Shown here in pieces: positions 43,689-54,571 of a stretch of 64,000 bases of DNA. Below the pieces are notes generated by a model. The model did not search any database. It was not told the origin of the DNA and saw only the letters and a list, made by a program, of their open reading frames with translations. This DNA comes from Papaver somniferum. Its lineage: Eukaryota > Streptophyta > Magnoliopsida > Ranunculales > Papaveraceae. A program made the translations under genes and the position numbers. Positions within the stretch are counted from its first letter, which is position 1. Every line of letters begins with the position of its first letter. The stretch spans positions 113,687,120 through 113,751,119 of the forward strand of contig NC_039362.1 of NCBI RefSeq assembly GCF_003573695.1. Reading direction: 5' to 3'.

Positions 43689-44495
43689 TCATCTTGATCT
43701 TCGGGTATCACTATCAAAACAGTCTAAGTCCTCGGGCCTATAATCGGGATCGTCTGACATGTTTCCTCCTGCAGCTTGGTGATTCAAAGGTTGTGGATTG
43801 TTAGCGTTCGTAATGATCATTCTTCGGTCACAATTTGGCTCTGGTGCTTTGGAATTTGCTTCATCATGCTGCTGATCCGCTCCCATGCTTTGGGCGATCT
43901 TATCCTTGAGTTCTTGATTCTCTCGGGCTAGTAACGCCACTACATCTGCATATACCCTCTGGTTCTTCTTCAATTCCTCGAGTTCTTCCATTAATTGGGG
44001 GGAATGATTCGATCCTTGGTTTGGAGTTCCGATCCGTGCTTTCCCTCCAGTGGCTACAGTATGATGTTCATATACTGTTTGAATTAGAGGGATTAACGGG
44101 TTGGTGGTCACAACTTGCTGTTCTACATGTAGGGGTGTTGGTTGGTTCATCGTCAGTAAAGGCTGAGTGGTTGGAAGAGCTTGGTTTTGGTCATTCGTTG
44201 GTGGCATCCCGTAGGATGGTTGCTGCATCGTTGATTCCGCAAATCTTTCTCGCTTCTTATGGGCACGGGCGGTTGCTGCTACCTTCGCTGCATCATCTTT
44301 GGCTGCTACAGCTTTCAGTGTCGCCGTTGCTGTTGCATTGGCATCCATTGGTGATGTGATTTCCACTGGATCTTGCCTTTGGTTTGCCGCTTTCATTTTT
44401 TCACCCTTTTGCTTACTGCCTGTTACAACAGGTGTGGTCCTTGGTGTTTCCTTCGATGATGCCTTAGCTTTTCCAACGTCTTTCGATTTACCCAT
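43689..44495 (-). CDS. Gypsy gag N-terminal part
   Basis: Start chosen at MGKSKDVGKAKASSKE (44495), the first Met after a leader-like stretch. About 268 residues: basic N-terminus, Ala/Thr-rich middle, Gln/Pro-rich low-complexity part, a coiled-coil stretch (LMEELEELKKNQRVYADVVA, LLARENQELKDKI) and an acidic end (DDPDYRPEDLDCFDSD). This matches the poorly conserved N-terminal half of plant gypsy Gag. Followed by a frame break before the core. Plus-strand frames at 44021-44550 are shadows. Confidence 0.6.
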   Translation of the reverse strand: MGKSKDVGKAKASSKETPRTTPVVTGSKQKGEKMKAANQRQDPVEITSPMDANATATATLKAVAAKDDAAKVAATARAHKKRERFAESTMQQPSYGMPPTNDQNQALPTTQPLLTMNQPTPLHVEQQVVTTNPLIPLIQTVYEHHTVATGGKARIGTPNQGSNHSPQLMEELEELKKNQRVYADVVALLARENQELKDKIAQSMGADQQHDEANSKAPEPNCDRRMIITNANNPQPLNHQAAGGNMSDDPDYRPEDLDCFDSDTRRSR

Positions 44496-44689
44496 GATCT
44501 GCAAAAGTAAAAAGTTTGGCAGGAAGAACAAATCCAGGGAGTTTTGTTAGTCATAATCGTATCCATGAGATATGAGAAAAAATGCTGATCCGAGTACCGT
44601 TAAAAAGGAAAATACTGGTTTCCGAAGTTTTGAACGAAATCATCAAGTTTTTTAGAGATATGAGGATCTTCAAAAAGAAGAACACAGAT

Positions 44690-44885
44690 CCAAAAAGAAG
44701 GAGAAATACATATCTGAAAGGTTTTCGCAAGAGAAAACGCAGATCTGAAAAGTTTTTGCAAGAAAAAGCACAGATCTAAAAAGTTTTTGCAAGAGAAAAC
44801 GCAGATCTGAAAAGTTTTTACAAGAAAAAGCACAGATCTAAAAAGATTTTGCAAGAGAAAACACAGATCTGAAAAATTTTCATCG
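44690..44885. repeat. 31-bp tandem repeat in gypsy leader
   Basis: CAGATCTGAAAAGTTTTTGC then AAGAGAAAACG or AAGAAAAAGCA. About six units, alternating two forms as 62-bp dimers, between primer site and gag. Confidence 0.8.
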
Positions 44886-44979
44886 ATTCGTTACCCAAAA
44901 CACTATTATTTGAGGAATAGCACTGAGTAACCAAAGAGCAAAGTCATAGGGAAAGATAAATCTTTTACCTGGACGACAG

Positions 44980-44997
44980 TCCCTATTTCTAGCGCCA
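44980..44997 (-). promoter_or_regulatory. Gypsy primer-binding site
   Basis: Minus strand TGGCGCTAGAAATAGGGA, two bases after the LTR end TGTGTTCACA. TGGCGC-type primer sites are usual in plant gypsy elements. Confidence 0.6.
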
Positions 44998-45000
44998 GAT

Positions 45001-45880
45001 TGTGAACACAGAAATAACGATGGTATCTTCGTGTACACAAACGATATTCACAATACAAGTAAAGTCAATGGAATGGTTGAAATACGTATAAAACAACATA
45101 TAATAATTGTATGGGGGACTCTGAGCCTTCGGACTCATCCTCGTCCAGCATCATAGAAGAGTCTATCATGAGTTAAACGTTGCATAATGAATAGACTAGA
45201 AGATTATAAATGCGCAATGTAAATAAGACGATGATTTACGTGGTTCAGCACTAAGGCCTACGTCCACGGGGGTTGGTTTTTCACTATGTATTATATGAGG
45301 TTACAATGGATAGTCGAATGACTCTGTGTAGGGAATGATGCTAGAAGTGTTGTAGACGAAACTCATACTTACTCTCTCCTGAACTATGGTTTTTTCTCCT
45401 AAAATTGGTCGACCTTTTCTCTCTCAGTGGATTTGGGTATCTATAGGCTCCTTGTGTAGGACCCGCTTCTAGGGACAGTTGTTTCTTATCGTCTTGATTT
45501 ATGTGCCGATCCCAATGATACCTTCGTAGTTTCCTGATGCCTTTAACGGTAACATAGTGTAACGATGGGTCGCCTCTTTATCCTCCATAGGATAATTGAC
45601 ACGTATCCTATGTTCGTGGCATTTATTGCGGGTGGTTGGGCAGTCCGCATGTGTCATATAGCTGTCTGCTGCTACTGTTTCATCCTTGTTTGTGAGATCC
45701 ATCCACACCCTTGATCTTGGATCCTTCTCGGGATAGAGTAAAGTAGGATCTAAGGTCTTCTATGGTGTTCCGCGGCGGTTTCTTCATCTGATGCTCCTTG
45801 ATCCTCTGTCGTCGGATCAATCTGTTGATGAGTAGATGGAGATGATGCATGCGCCTTAGGTGTTGGAGCGTGGCATAATA
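45001..45880 (-). repeat. Gypsy 5' LTR, part 1
   Basis: Starts TGTGAACACAG on the plus strand and carries TTTACGTGGTTCAGCACTAA, then GGCCTACGTCCACGG, as in the solo LTR at 10667. Interrupted at 45880 by a copia element; continues at 54266. Confidence 0.75.
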
Positions 45881-48249
45881 TGTTAGAGCATTGCTCGGTC
45901 GAACTCGCATGCGTTGTTATCTTAAGCATGTTTTTCAATGTTAATGATCAAAACTATAAGTCTTGATTTCTAACCTATTATAGCTAAAGGTCTCGGACTA
46001 GGATATAAAGTGTAGTTGAGCTCAAGACTCCATGACAATCATCATACAAGACGAAGGACTACTCAAGGAACTGGTGGAACTTCATCGCTAAAAGGTATGT
46101 GGAGACTTGAACTTATCTGTCACTCAAAAGTCTATTTACTCTATCTCCTATTCTTGAGATAAAAGTCGTTTTGATATATAGACTTTCATTATACACATTT
46201 GCTATTTCGAGTCGAGTTTAACTGGCCTATCTATTTCTCGAAATATGAGTTGGTAAGCTTTTGCTTTAGCCAAATTCATCTTTACCTAGTGACGAATGTC
46301 ATGTTATGTTTCAATCACTTTTGGAAATTGCTCTGACGAAAAATGGTTTGTGAATAACGACTATATAACGTCCTCTGAGAATGTTTTAATGATTGAAATG
46401 AGAGTTTAAGTTACATAACCATTGGAAGGATATAAGAATTGTTGTGGAAACACATATATGCATAAGTCCTTATTCCTTGAACCAAAGTTTGCGAACTTTG
46501 TTGATCAAGAGAAACGGAATGTGGCGTGAGCCAAGTCCGCGAACTTAGTCCGCAAATTGGCGGAAGTTCTCCCGAGAATTTCTGTTCGAGTTTGTGAACT
46601 CCTTCCGTGAGCTTAAGTCCGCGAACCCAGTCCGCGAACTTGAGTAGGTTATATCCAAAATCGGTTGTTCTTGAACTCATGTTTATATAAACTGAGGGAT
46701 TCTTTTGCAAACCGTGGCTATAAAGTTCATGAACCGATTCGAGTGAATCAAACCGTTTTTGCTTCGATTATGTCTTGTGTAGTTACATAAGATATAAGCA
46801 ATTGAACAACTCTCTAACTAGTTCATTTGAGTCATTTGGACTAGTTATGATGAAGAAGAATATGGTTGATATGAAAGTGATCATATGGCTAACTATTTGG
46901 TTAATTATTGTTGGACCAACAAATATTAATGTTTGGGAACGGTTACATAAACCCAAAATTGGACATTTCATTTGTGTGTAACAAGCTAAGGTTTCGGTCC
47001 AACGGTTGAGAAATATTAGCTTGAATCTAATCAGGTTTTCATCTAACGGTGAATATTGAATGCTTTATTACCAAGCTAACATTGATTACAAACCCTGATT
47101 TGAAAGACTATATAAGGGATAACTCTAGCAACTGAGAAACCTAATCCCCACACCTTACGTTTGATACTAGTTGCATGGGCTAGAGTCAATTCTCCTTTAA
47201 CCTTTGGTTTCTTCTTCTAAACCAGGTTAACGATTTAAAGACTTCATTGGGATTGTGAAGCTAGACCGATACTACTTTTCTTGTAGTTGTGTGATTTGAT
47301 CTTGCATCTTCTATTGTACGAGTACAATTGTAATAATTGGCTTGAGATTTATATCTCCGATAGGCAAAATAGAAAAGTAATCACAAACACTTCGTCTCAT
47401 CATTTGTGATTCCACAATATCTTTTTTCGCTGCGTCGATTAGGATTATTGTGAGGTGATTGATAATACTAGGTTGTTCTTCGGGAATATAAGTTCGGTTT
47501 ATCAATTGGTTCCTGTTCACCTTGATTTATCAAAAGATGGAACAAAACTCGTAGGTATATTCGTGGAGACGGATTTAGCTATTATCGTAGATTTTTCTGT
47601 TTGATATGGATTTCTTTATTAAAGTCTTCGACTTTGGGTCGTAGCAACTCTTAGTTGTGGGTGAGATCAACTAAGGGAATCAAGTACGTAGCATCTTGCT
47701 GGGATCAGAGGCGTAGGAGCATAATTGTACCTTGGATCAGTGTGATATTGATTGGGGTTCAACTACAGTCCAGACCGAAGTTAATTTGGAGTCGGCTAGT
47801 GTCTGTAGCGGCTTAATACAATGTGTGTTCTATCTGGACTAGGTCCCGGGGTTTTTCTGCATTTGCGGTTTCCTCGTTAACAAAATTCTGGTGTCTGTGT
47901 TATTTCTTTTCCGCATTATATTTGTTTATATAATGGAAATATCACAGGTTGTGCGTTGTTCAATCAATTAGAATATCCGACCTTTTGGTTGTTGATTTAA
48001 ATTGATTGACACTTGGATATTGGTCTTTGGTACCATCCAAGTTATCTCTAGTATTTGATAAAGACTCGCAGATTTCTATTTGCTTGAGTATATGTCAAAT
48101 CGAGAGATTAAGATATAAACTCTTTGATATACTTTTTATCTAGATTGAGTCTGACTGTCTATTTGATTCTCTAGAAAGTATATTGGAGTTTGTCCATACA
48201 AATTGCTAGGAGAAATTTTGGTTGTGGTTGTTGTACCCCCACTTTTTCA
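45881..48249 (+). repeat. Copia 5' LTR (2369 bp)
   Basis: TGTTAGAGCATTGCTCGGTC ... ACTTTTTCA. Collinear with the 3' LTR, with small indels visible by eye (for example near 46540). Confidence 0.9.
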
Positions 48250-48251
48250 AT

Positions 48252-48262
48252 TGGTATCAGAG
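48252..48262 (+). promoter_or_regulatory. Copia primer-binding site (tRNA-iMet type)
   Basis: TGGTATCAGAG follows the 5' LTR. It is the classic plant initiator-methionine tRNA primer site. Confidence 0.85.
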
Positions 48263-48315
48263 GAGGCAAACAAGTTCAAGACCTTACAAGTCTGTGTTTT
48301 TAGCGATCTGACTCT

Positions 48316-48993
48316 ATGGACAGAGGTGCTATCTCAATTAACGTACCACCAGTCTTAGGTTGTTCAAACTACCCATGGTGGAAAGTTGTTATGCGCGCTT
48401 TTCTTCAAGCTCATGATTTTCGAGTGTGGGTACATGTTATTAATGGCTATGATCCTCCAGTTAATACAGAAGGCGATGTATCTATACCTAAGGATGTTGG
48501 TTGTTATAGTCCAGAAGAAATCCTTGCTGCAAAGCAAAATTCTGAAGGCTTAAATGTTATCAGACAGGCCATTAACTTAGACCTTCAGCACTATGTGTCT
48601 GCTTGCACTAAGTCTAAAGATGCCTGGGATATCTTAGAAACTACTTTTGAAGTCAACAAATACGTTTCTAAGAAGTATACCATCGATGGAGGAAATAACC
48701 TCAACACTCTTTCCAAAAATATTTCTTTTGGAAAGGTAAGAATTCCTGATCAATATTCTGTTCAAACTGTTGCATTCAATGCTGTTTACGACACAAGTGA
48801 ATCCTCTACCTTGTCTTGGGCTGATGAATGTTGTTCAGATGGTATCTGGTTTGAAAAACCATTGATAACAGAAAAGATCAAAGAATTTGTAAAAAGAAGC
48901 ATTAGACGTGACAAACATCTTTTGTCAGCCTCCACTACTAATGATTCTGTAAAAGAAAGATCTCTTAGTGTCAACCGTTTGAATACGATTTGA
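48316..48993 (+). CDS. Copia gag, N-terminal part
   Basis: 225 codons from ATG 48316, 50 bp after the primer site. FDR-like features are CSNYPWWKVVMRAFLQAHDF, then VWVHVINGYDPP, ALNVIRQAINLD-type sequence and SKDAWDILETTFE. This is the DUF4219/UBN2 pattern of plant copia Gag (W...F, then A-W-L). After ETTFE the usual capsid middle part is missing and the frame runs through unrelated-looking sequence to a stop, so an internal deletion is likely. Gag would form particles able to carry the element RNA. RT would need to come from a relative. Confidence 0.75.
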   Translation: MDRGAISINVPPVLGCSNYPWWKVVMRAFLQAHDFRVWVHVINGYDPPVNTEGDVSIPKDVGCYSPEEILAAKQNSEGLNVIRQAINLDLQHYVSACTKSKDAWDILETTFEVNKYVSKKYTIDGGNNLNTLSKNISFGKVRIPDQYSVQTVAFNAVYDTSESSTLSWADECCSDGIWFEKPLITEKIKEFVKRSIRRDKHLLSASTTNDSVKERSLSVNRLNTI

Positions 48994-48994
48994 T

Positions 48995-49393
48995 GGATGT
49001 CATAAACCCTCAGCTCTTACATCAGAAACATCCACATACTCAAGTTCTGATTCAGAGTTTGAGTCTGACACAAAGATTTTTGAATTCTTTAATAAAGAGG
49101 TTCTTCAAGAAAATCTTCAATTAAAAGCTTTATTGAAGAAACTAGAATCACTAATCCAGGTGAAAAATCTTGAGATAGACGGTCTTAATGATTATTTCAC
49201 CAGAACCATTGTTCTAAAGGATAAAGAGATTAATACTCTTAAAGATGATCTACAAAGATTGTCTGGAAGCTCTGACAAGATCTCAGCAATATTATTTGGT
49301 CAGAAGTCCTTTGGAAACACTAATGGTTTAGGATTTAAAAGAAAGAGTGCAGACATTGTTAACCCCGTTGCTTCTATTGATCAGGGAAAATAA
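48995..49393 (+). CDS. Copia gag, coiled-coil part
   Basis: Ser-rich SALTSETSTYSSSDSEFESD, then a long coiled coil (KEVLQENLQLKALLKKLESL, LKDKEINTLKDDLQRL) and TNGLGFKRKSAD. It is in another frame from 48316-48993 and was probably one protein with it. The same block on the minus strand at 40938-41135 supports that it is a real Gag segment. Confidence 0.6.
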   Translation, partial: GCHKPSALTSETSTYSSSDSEFESDTKIFEFFNKEVLQENLQLKALLKKLESLIQVKNLEIDGLNDYFTRTIVLKDKEINTLKDDLQRLSGSSDKISAILFGQKSFGNTNGLGFKRKSADIVNPVASIDQGK

Positions 49394-49443
49394 AGGTTGA
49401 CTGTTGTGTTAAACAGAAGGCACCTCAACAAGACAAAAGATCC

Positions 49444-49692
49444 TTGATCTGTTCGTTTTGTGGACACGCAAATCATCTTCAAAGTATGTGCTGGAGATTC
49501 AGTAGGAGCAATAAGAATCTGTCTAAACTGCAGAAGAACATGCAAAAGATGAGTCTGGATAATCATCGTGGCTCCCATAAAACTAGTGTTTTCAGAATCA
49601 AAAGAGGTAGGAATTCTGTTTACACGACAAACCTTGGTAAATCACTATGTGATAAACAAGGAGAGCGTTTGGCTCACAACGTCTCTATCTAA
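49444..49692 (+). CDS. Copia gag zinc knuckle part
   Basis: CSFCGHANHLQSMC is a CCHC zinc knuckle (C-X2-C-X4-H-X4-C), followed by a basic stretch (RFSRSNKNLSKLQKNMQKM). Ends at the point where protease and integrase should begin. A few bases and a stop separate it from the previous piece. Confidence 0.6.
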   Translation: MICSFCGHANHLQSMCWRFSRSNKNLSKLQKNMQKMSLDNHRGSHKTSVFRIKRGRNSVYTTNLGKSLCDKQGERLAHNVSI

Positions 49693-49915
49693 TGCTAGAG
49701 ACGTTCTCATCCTCATCTTTAACTTGAGAAAATGGGGTTCTGCGTCTTTGTGGCTCAAGTAGTGTATTTATTTTTGTTAAAGAAAAATTCTCCTAATAAT
49801 ATAGATATCGAATCTTTAAACTATGGAAGACTTATTCTTCCAGGGTTTAGACATTTCACAAGTCTATTTAATACTTTTGTAGACTTCCTTTTTTCCCCTA
49901 AAAAGATACAGTTTC
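49693..49915 (+). other. Region where pol is missing
   Basis: Between the zinc knuckle and the extra ORF there is only about 220 bp, against roughly 3 kb or more for a full copia Pol. No protease, integrase or RT motif. The frame at 49732-49932 has no recognisable domain. Confidence 0.5.
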
Positions 49916-50230
49916 ATGGCTCATGTAACTAGAGGAACCACAAGCAGAGATGCAGTCGAAACAATTAATGTGTATCTGTGTAAAGGAATCTCTTCCTCAA
50001 GGGTAAAGAAAGTGAAGACTACAAAGTGTGGAGAAGGTTCTTCCTCTAACTGCCTCTTGTCTTTTTATCAGCTTGATAATAACTTCAGAGATTTGGTGAA
50101 AGATTTCATCAACAAAAGAAACATTTTAAAATCTCAAATTGTTTCGTCTTTAGAAAAGATAGCTCACTATGAACAAATGATGTCTCTTTCCAAGAACACC
50201 TTGCGTGAACTAAAAAGAGAACTGAGTTAG
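49916..50230 (+). CDS. Extra ORF after pol position, coiled coil
   Basis: 104 codons starting MAHVTRGTTSRDAVETINVY and ending in a charged helix (FINKRNILKSQIVSSLEKIA, LRELKRELS). It occupies the place of the additional (env-like) ORF of SIRE-type copia elements, which also ends in coiled coil. I see no transmembrane segment, and the link is by position only. Function unknown. Confidence 0.4.
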   Translation: MAHVTRGTTSRDAVETINVYLCKGISSSRVKKVKTTKCGEGSSSNCLLSFYQLDNNFRDLVKDFINKRNILKSQIVSSLEKIAHYEQMMSLSKNTLRELKRELS

Positions 50231-50824
50231 TTAATTGATATTTTTGAAGATTTGGAGGAATTGAACGATCCCATAATCAATGGGTTTTTTCAATAATGAG
50301 AAGGAATTCTCAGTAGAGGCTCTGAGAAAGATCTACAACGACTAGTAAGTCTTCGGATAAGAATTATATTTTCTTTTTGTTTAGAAGAATAACTAGAGTT
50401 TGGTATAGCCATTATTGTGATTACACATAGCTATGTCCAACGTTTTCATCTTCATGTTTTTAGATTTATTGGTTTAAAATCTAAATTTGTTTGGAATATG
50501 ATTTTTGCAGTATTAATCTTTATGGTTTTATATATTGCAATTGTTTTTGGGACATGTGTGTTTGCGTCCGTGAACTATGATTGTCCCATACCTTGTCAAA
50601 AGTAAAGTCTTTCGGATGTCGATATGCATGTATTGATAAAAGAATGAATGGACTTTTGAAAATACAAAAGTTAAGCCTATATTGTCAATTATTATGGGAG
50701 ATAGGTTAAAATATTTTGTTTTCAAGGATTATGTCTATTCTATGTCATTGTGCAAATGGTGATGGAAAAATAGAATGAATGCTTGTGTATTCCGCATTAT
50801 TGATCTTCCCTGATCCATATTTTA

Positions 50825-51150
50825 TGTATTACTGTGAGGCTCCGTAAAGTATCTTATGTTGAGCATTGAATGACCAAGTTGATTATTCTTATGATTAGCT
50901 ATGTTGTTTTTCCGTGAGGTACTTTATGTCGAACATTTTCAACTAAATTAATCATCTTGTTTGGTTATTTAGTTGTTGCTCCGTAAGTTTTCTTATGTCG
51001 AGCACGGCAAATTATATTGATTACTTTTTTGATTAGTTTGGTTGTGTATTTCGATTAGATTAATTATGGGTTCTCTTGTGATTAATCTAATTGTATAATT
51101 TGAGTCTCCATAAGTTCACTTATGTTGAGCATTTGTCGATTAAATTAATC
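50825..51150. repeat. Diverged ~80-bp repeats, CTCCGTAAGT...CTTATGTYGAGCA
   Basis: Markers near 50837, 50919, 50983 and 51102. Each has CTCCGTAAGTTTTCTTATGT-like sequence, then GAGCA and an AATTAATCAT-rich part. Lies between the extra ORF and the polypurine tract. Confidence 0.6.
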
Positions 51151-51885
51151 ATGGGTTCTCTTGTGATTAGTTTAATTGAATATTTTGGATTCAAATTAAG
51201 GTCGCTCTTGTTGTTCTTTCGGGAATGACATTTTATGGGGGAGAGTTCTTTTGAACTTGCGCTTAATTGCCAAATCTTTGTGGGGAGTGCGGCTGTGGAA
51301 TATTATAGGGGTTATCTTGTATCTTTAAACTCCTTGATGAATGCATTTAGCTTCGGCTTTATGATTGCATCTAAATAAGATGATATACTTTTGCTTTCTT
51401 TTGGTCAAGAAATGTCTCTTTCGGAAATTTCATTAGGATACCGTTCTTGTACCTTTGCAAATTTTTATTGAAAAAAAGGGGGAGAATTAATATGTAGTTC
51501 ACACTACAAATACATATGGTTTTCAGATCATTATGTAAGGGGGAGTGGTTTCCATGAGAGATGGAGTATTGACTAAGGGGGGGTGATACATCTCACCATA
51601 GTATTGTTGTTGAAGTTGTGATACAAATTGGACTTTGACGTTGTGTAATGATACCACTAAACTGTATAACAATGATTGAGAACTATTGTTTTCTTGTTGT
51701 TATAGCTACGGATTTCAACAACGTTGATGCTAAACTTACAACCTTTGGGATCATTGGAGTACTTGGAAGTGACGAAGATTTCGAGTAATGTTGAAGATTA
51801 GGCATGTGGAATAGGAGCTACAAAAGTTAATTTATTTATTTTTTGTATTCCATATGTATTAATAGTTTTGTCACTAAAATTGATA

Positions 51886-51896
51886 AATGGGGAGAT
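51886..51896 (+). promoter_or_regulatory. Copia polypurine tract
   Basis: AATGGGGAGAT directly before the 3' LTR. Confidence 0.7.
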
Positions 51897-54260
51897 TGTT
51901 AGAGCATTGCTCGGTCGAACTCGCATGCGTTGCTATCTCAAGCATGTTTGTCAATGTTAGTGATCAAAACTATAAGTCTTGATTTCTAGCCTATTATAGC
52001 TAAAGGTCTCGGACTAGGATAGAAATTGTAGTTGAGCTCAAGACTCCATGGCAATCATCATACAAGACGAAGGACTACTCAAGGAACTGGTGGAACTTCA
52101 TCGACTAAAAGGTATGTGGAGACTTGAACTTATCTGTCGCTCAAAACTCTATTTACTCTATCTCCTATTCTTGAGACAAAAGTCGTTTTGATATATAGAC
52201 TTTCATTATACACATTTGCTATTTCGAGCTGAGTTTAACTCGCCTATCTATTTCTCGAAATATAAGTTGGTAAGCTTTCGTTTGAGCCAAATTCATATTT
52301 ACCTAGTGACGAATGTCATGTTATGTTTCAATCACTTTTGGAAATTGCTCTGATGAAAAATGGTATGTGAATAACGACTATATAACGTCCTCTGAGAATG
52401 TTTCAATGATTGAAATGAGAGTTTAGATTACATAACCATTGGTAGGATATAAGCATTGTTGTGGAAACACATATATGCATAAGTCCTTATTCCTTGAACA
52501 AAAGTTTGCGAACTTTGTTGATCAAGAGAAACGGAATGTGGCGTGAGCCAAGTCCGTGAACTGGCGGAAGTTCTCGACCCGAGAATTTCTGCTGGAGTTT
52601 GTGAACTCCTTCCATGAGCTTAAGTCCGCGAACCCAGTTCGCGAACTTGAGTAGGTTATATCTAAAATCGGTTGTTCTTGAACTCATGTTTATATAAACT
52701 AAGGAATGCTTTTGCAAACCGTGGCTATAAAGTTCATGAACCGATTCTAGTGAATCAAACCGTTTTTTGCTTCGATTGTGTCTTGTGTAGTTACATAAGA
52801 TCTAAGCAATTGAACAACTCTCTAACTAGTTCATTTGAGTCATTTGGACTAGTTATGGTGAAGAAGAATATGGTTGATATGAAAGTGATCATATGGCTAA
52901 CCATTTGGTTAACTATTGTTGAACCAACAAATGTTAATGTTTGGGAACGGTTAGATAAACTCAAAATTGGACATTTCATTTGGGTGTAACAAGCTAAGGT
53001 TTCGATCCAACGGTTGAGAAATATTAGGTTGAATCTAATCAGGTTTTCATCTAACGGTGAATATTGAATGCTTTGTTACCAAGCTAACATTGATTGCAAA
53101 CCCATATTTGAAAGACTATATAAGGGAAAACTCTAGCAACTGGGAAACCTAATCCCCACACCTTACGTGTGATACTAGTTGCATAAGATAGAGTACAATT
53201 CTCCTTTAACCTTTGGTTTCTTCTTCTAAACCAGGTTAACAACTTAAAGACTTCATTGGGATTGTGAGCCAGACCGATACTAATTTTCTTGTAGTTGTGT
53301 GATCTGATCTTGCATCTTCTATCGTACGAGTATAATTGTAATAATTGGCTTGAGATTTATATCTCCGATAGGCAAAATAGAAAAGTAATCACAAACACTT
53401 CGTCTCATCGTTTGTAATTCCACAATATCTTTTTTCGCTGCGTCGATTAGGATTATTGTGAGGTGATTGATAATACTAGGCTGTTCTTCGGGAATATAAG
53501 TCCGGTTTATCAATTGGTTCCTATTCACCTTGATTTATCAAAATATGGAACAAAACTCGTAGGTATATTCGTGGGAGACGGATTTATATATTACCGTAGA
53601 TTTTTCTGTTTGATATGGATTTGTTTATTAAAGTCTTCGACTTTGGGTCGTAGCAACTCTTAGTTGTGGGTGAGATCAGCTAAGGGAATCAAGTACGTAG
53701 CATCTTGCTGGGATCAGAGGCGTAGGAGCATAATTGTACCTTGGATCAGTGTGAGATTGATTAGGGTTCAACTACAGTCCAGACCGAAGTTAGTTTGGAG
53801 TAGGCTAGTGTCTGTAGCGGCTTAATACAATGTGTGTTCAATCTGGACTAGGTCCCGGGGTTTTTCTGCATTTGCGGTTTCCTCGTTAACAAAATTCTGG
53901 TGTCTATGTTGTTTCTTTTCCGCATTATATTTGTTTATATAATGGAAATATCACAGGTTGTGCGTTGTTCAATTAATTAGAATATCCGACCTTTTGGTTG
54001 TTGATTTAAATTGATTGACACTTGGATATTGGTCTTTGGTACCATCCAAGTTATCTCTCTAGTATTTGATAAAGACTCGCAGATTTCTATTTGCTTTAGT
54101 ATATATCAAATCGAGAGATTAAGATATAAACTCTTTGATATACTTTTTATCTAGATTGAGTCTGACTGTCTAGTTGATTCTTTTGAAAGTATATTGGAGT
54201 TTGTCCATACAGATTGCTAAGCGAAATATTGGGTGTGGTTGTTGTACCCCCATTTTTTCA
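51897..54260 (+). repeat. Copia 3' LTR (2364 bp)
   Basis: Same ends as the 5' LTR (TGTTAGAGCATTG ... TTTTTTCA). Confidence 0.9.
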
Positions 54261-54265
54261 TCATA

Positions 54266-54342
54266 TCTTGATGTTTCTATGTCATGCATTGTCCACGTGT
54301 GATTCTTTTGACACGTGGTCGGTGTTGGATTATGTGTATACA
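54266..54342 (-). repeat. Gypsy 5' LTR, part 2
   Basis: TCTTGATG...ATGTGTATACA aligns with the last 80 bp of the solo LTR at 10667-11513 (ending ATGTGTACACA), so it completes the LTR interrupted at 45880. Total LTR about 0.96 kb. Confidence 0.7.
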
Positions 54343-54536
54343 AAATACTTGTTGATTAGGGATATTTCAGAAGCTATGTGACTTGATTTTTTAATCCTCA
54401 ATATCGTTTTATTGCTTGTCTTCTACCGTTCTTATGACCATGAATTGTCTGCAGGAAATTTAAGTGGCCAATTAGATAACTTGTATGCAATACTAAAGCT
54501 AGATTTTAGAACTGTAATCCGTAATTGTTATGGTTA

Positions 54537-54571
54537 CTAGTTGCTACGCCCGTGCTTTGCACGGGCCTAGA
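54537..54571 (-). mobile_element. Helitron 3' terminus
   Basis: On the minus strand GCCCGTGC-AAA-GCACGGGC is a perfect hairpin, followed by GTAGCAA, CTAG and T. It matches the Helitron 3' signature (hairpin, short spacer, CTRR, insertion before T). The body would extend to the right. A 5' TC end was not found; the element at 55009 may have cut it. Confidence 0.55.

Larger units (their letters stand above)
45881..54260 (+). mobile_element. Gag-only copia element (8.4 kb), SIRE-like
   Basis: 5' LTR 45881-48249, primer site at 48252, gag pieces, no protease, integrase or RT, an extra coiled-coil ORF, polypurine tract, 3' LTR 51897-54260. Flanks TAATA (45876-45880) and TCATA (54261-54265) are a 5-bp duplication with one mismatch. 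Very long LTRs, an iMet-type primer site and an extra ORF after the Pol position recall SIRE/Maximus copia elements (inference). With only gag it fits the TR-GAG class of non-autonomous elements. Confidence 0.8.
41495..54342 (-). mobile_element. Ty3/gypsy element, 5' half (LTR-gag-pro)
   Basis: Reading leftwards: 5' LTR (54342-45001, interrupted by a copia element), primer site, leader with 31-bp repeats, gag, protease, then the first residues of RT at 41500-41660, where the element breaks off. RT, RNase H, integrase and 3' LTR are absent from the window. A related solo LTR lies at 10667-11513. Confidence 0.75.

Noticed and set aside
44021..44550. Plus-strand ORFs over the gypsy gag N-terminus
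   Set aside because: Shadows of the minus-strand gag frame.
46775..53663. ORFs repeated in both copia LTRs (for example 46775/52672, 47311/53319 and 53463)
   Set aside because: They recur only because the LTRs are near-identical copies; frameshifted in some copies, no domain.
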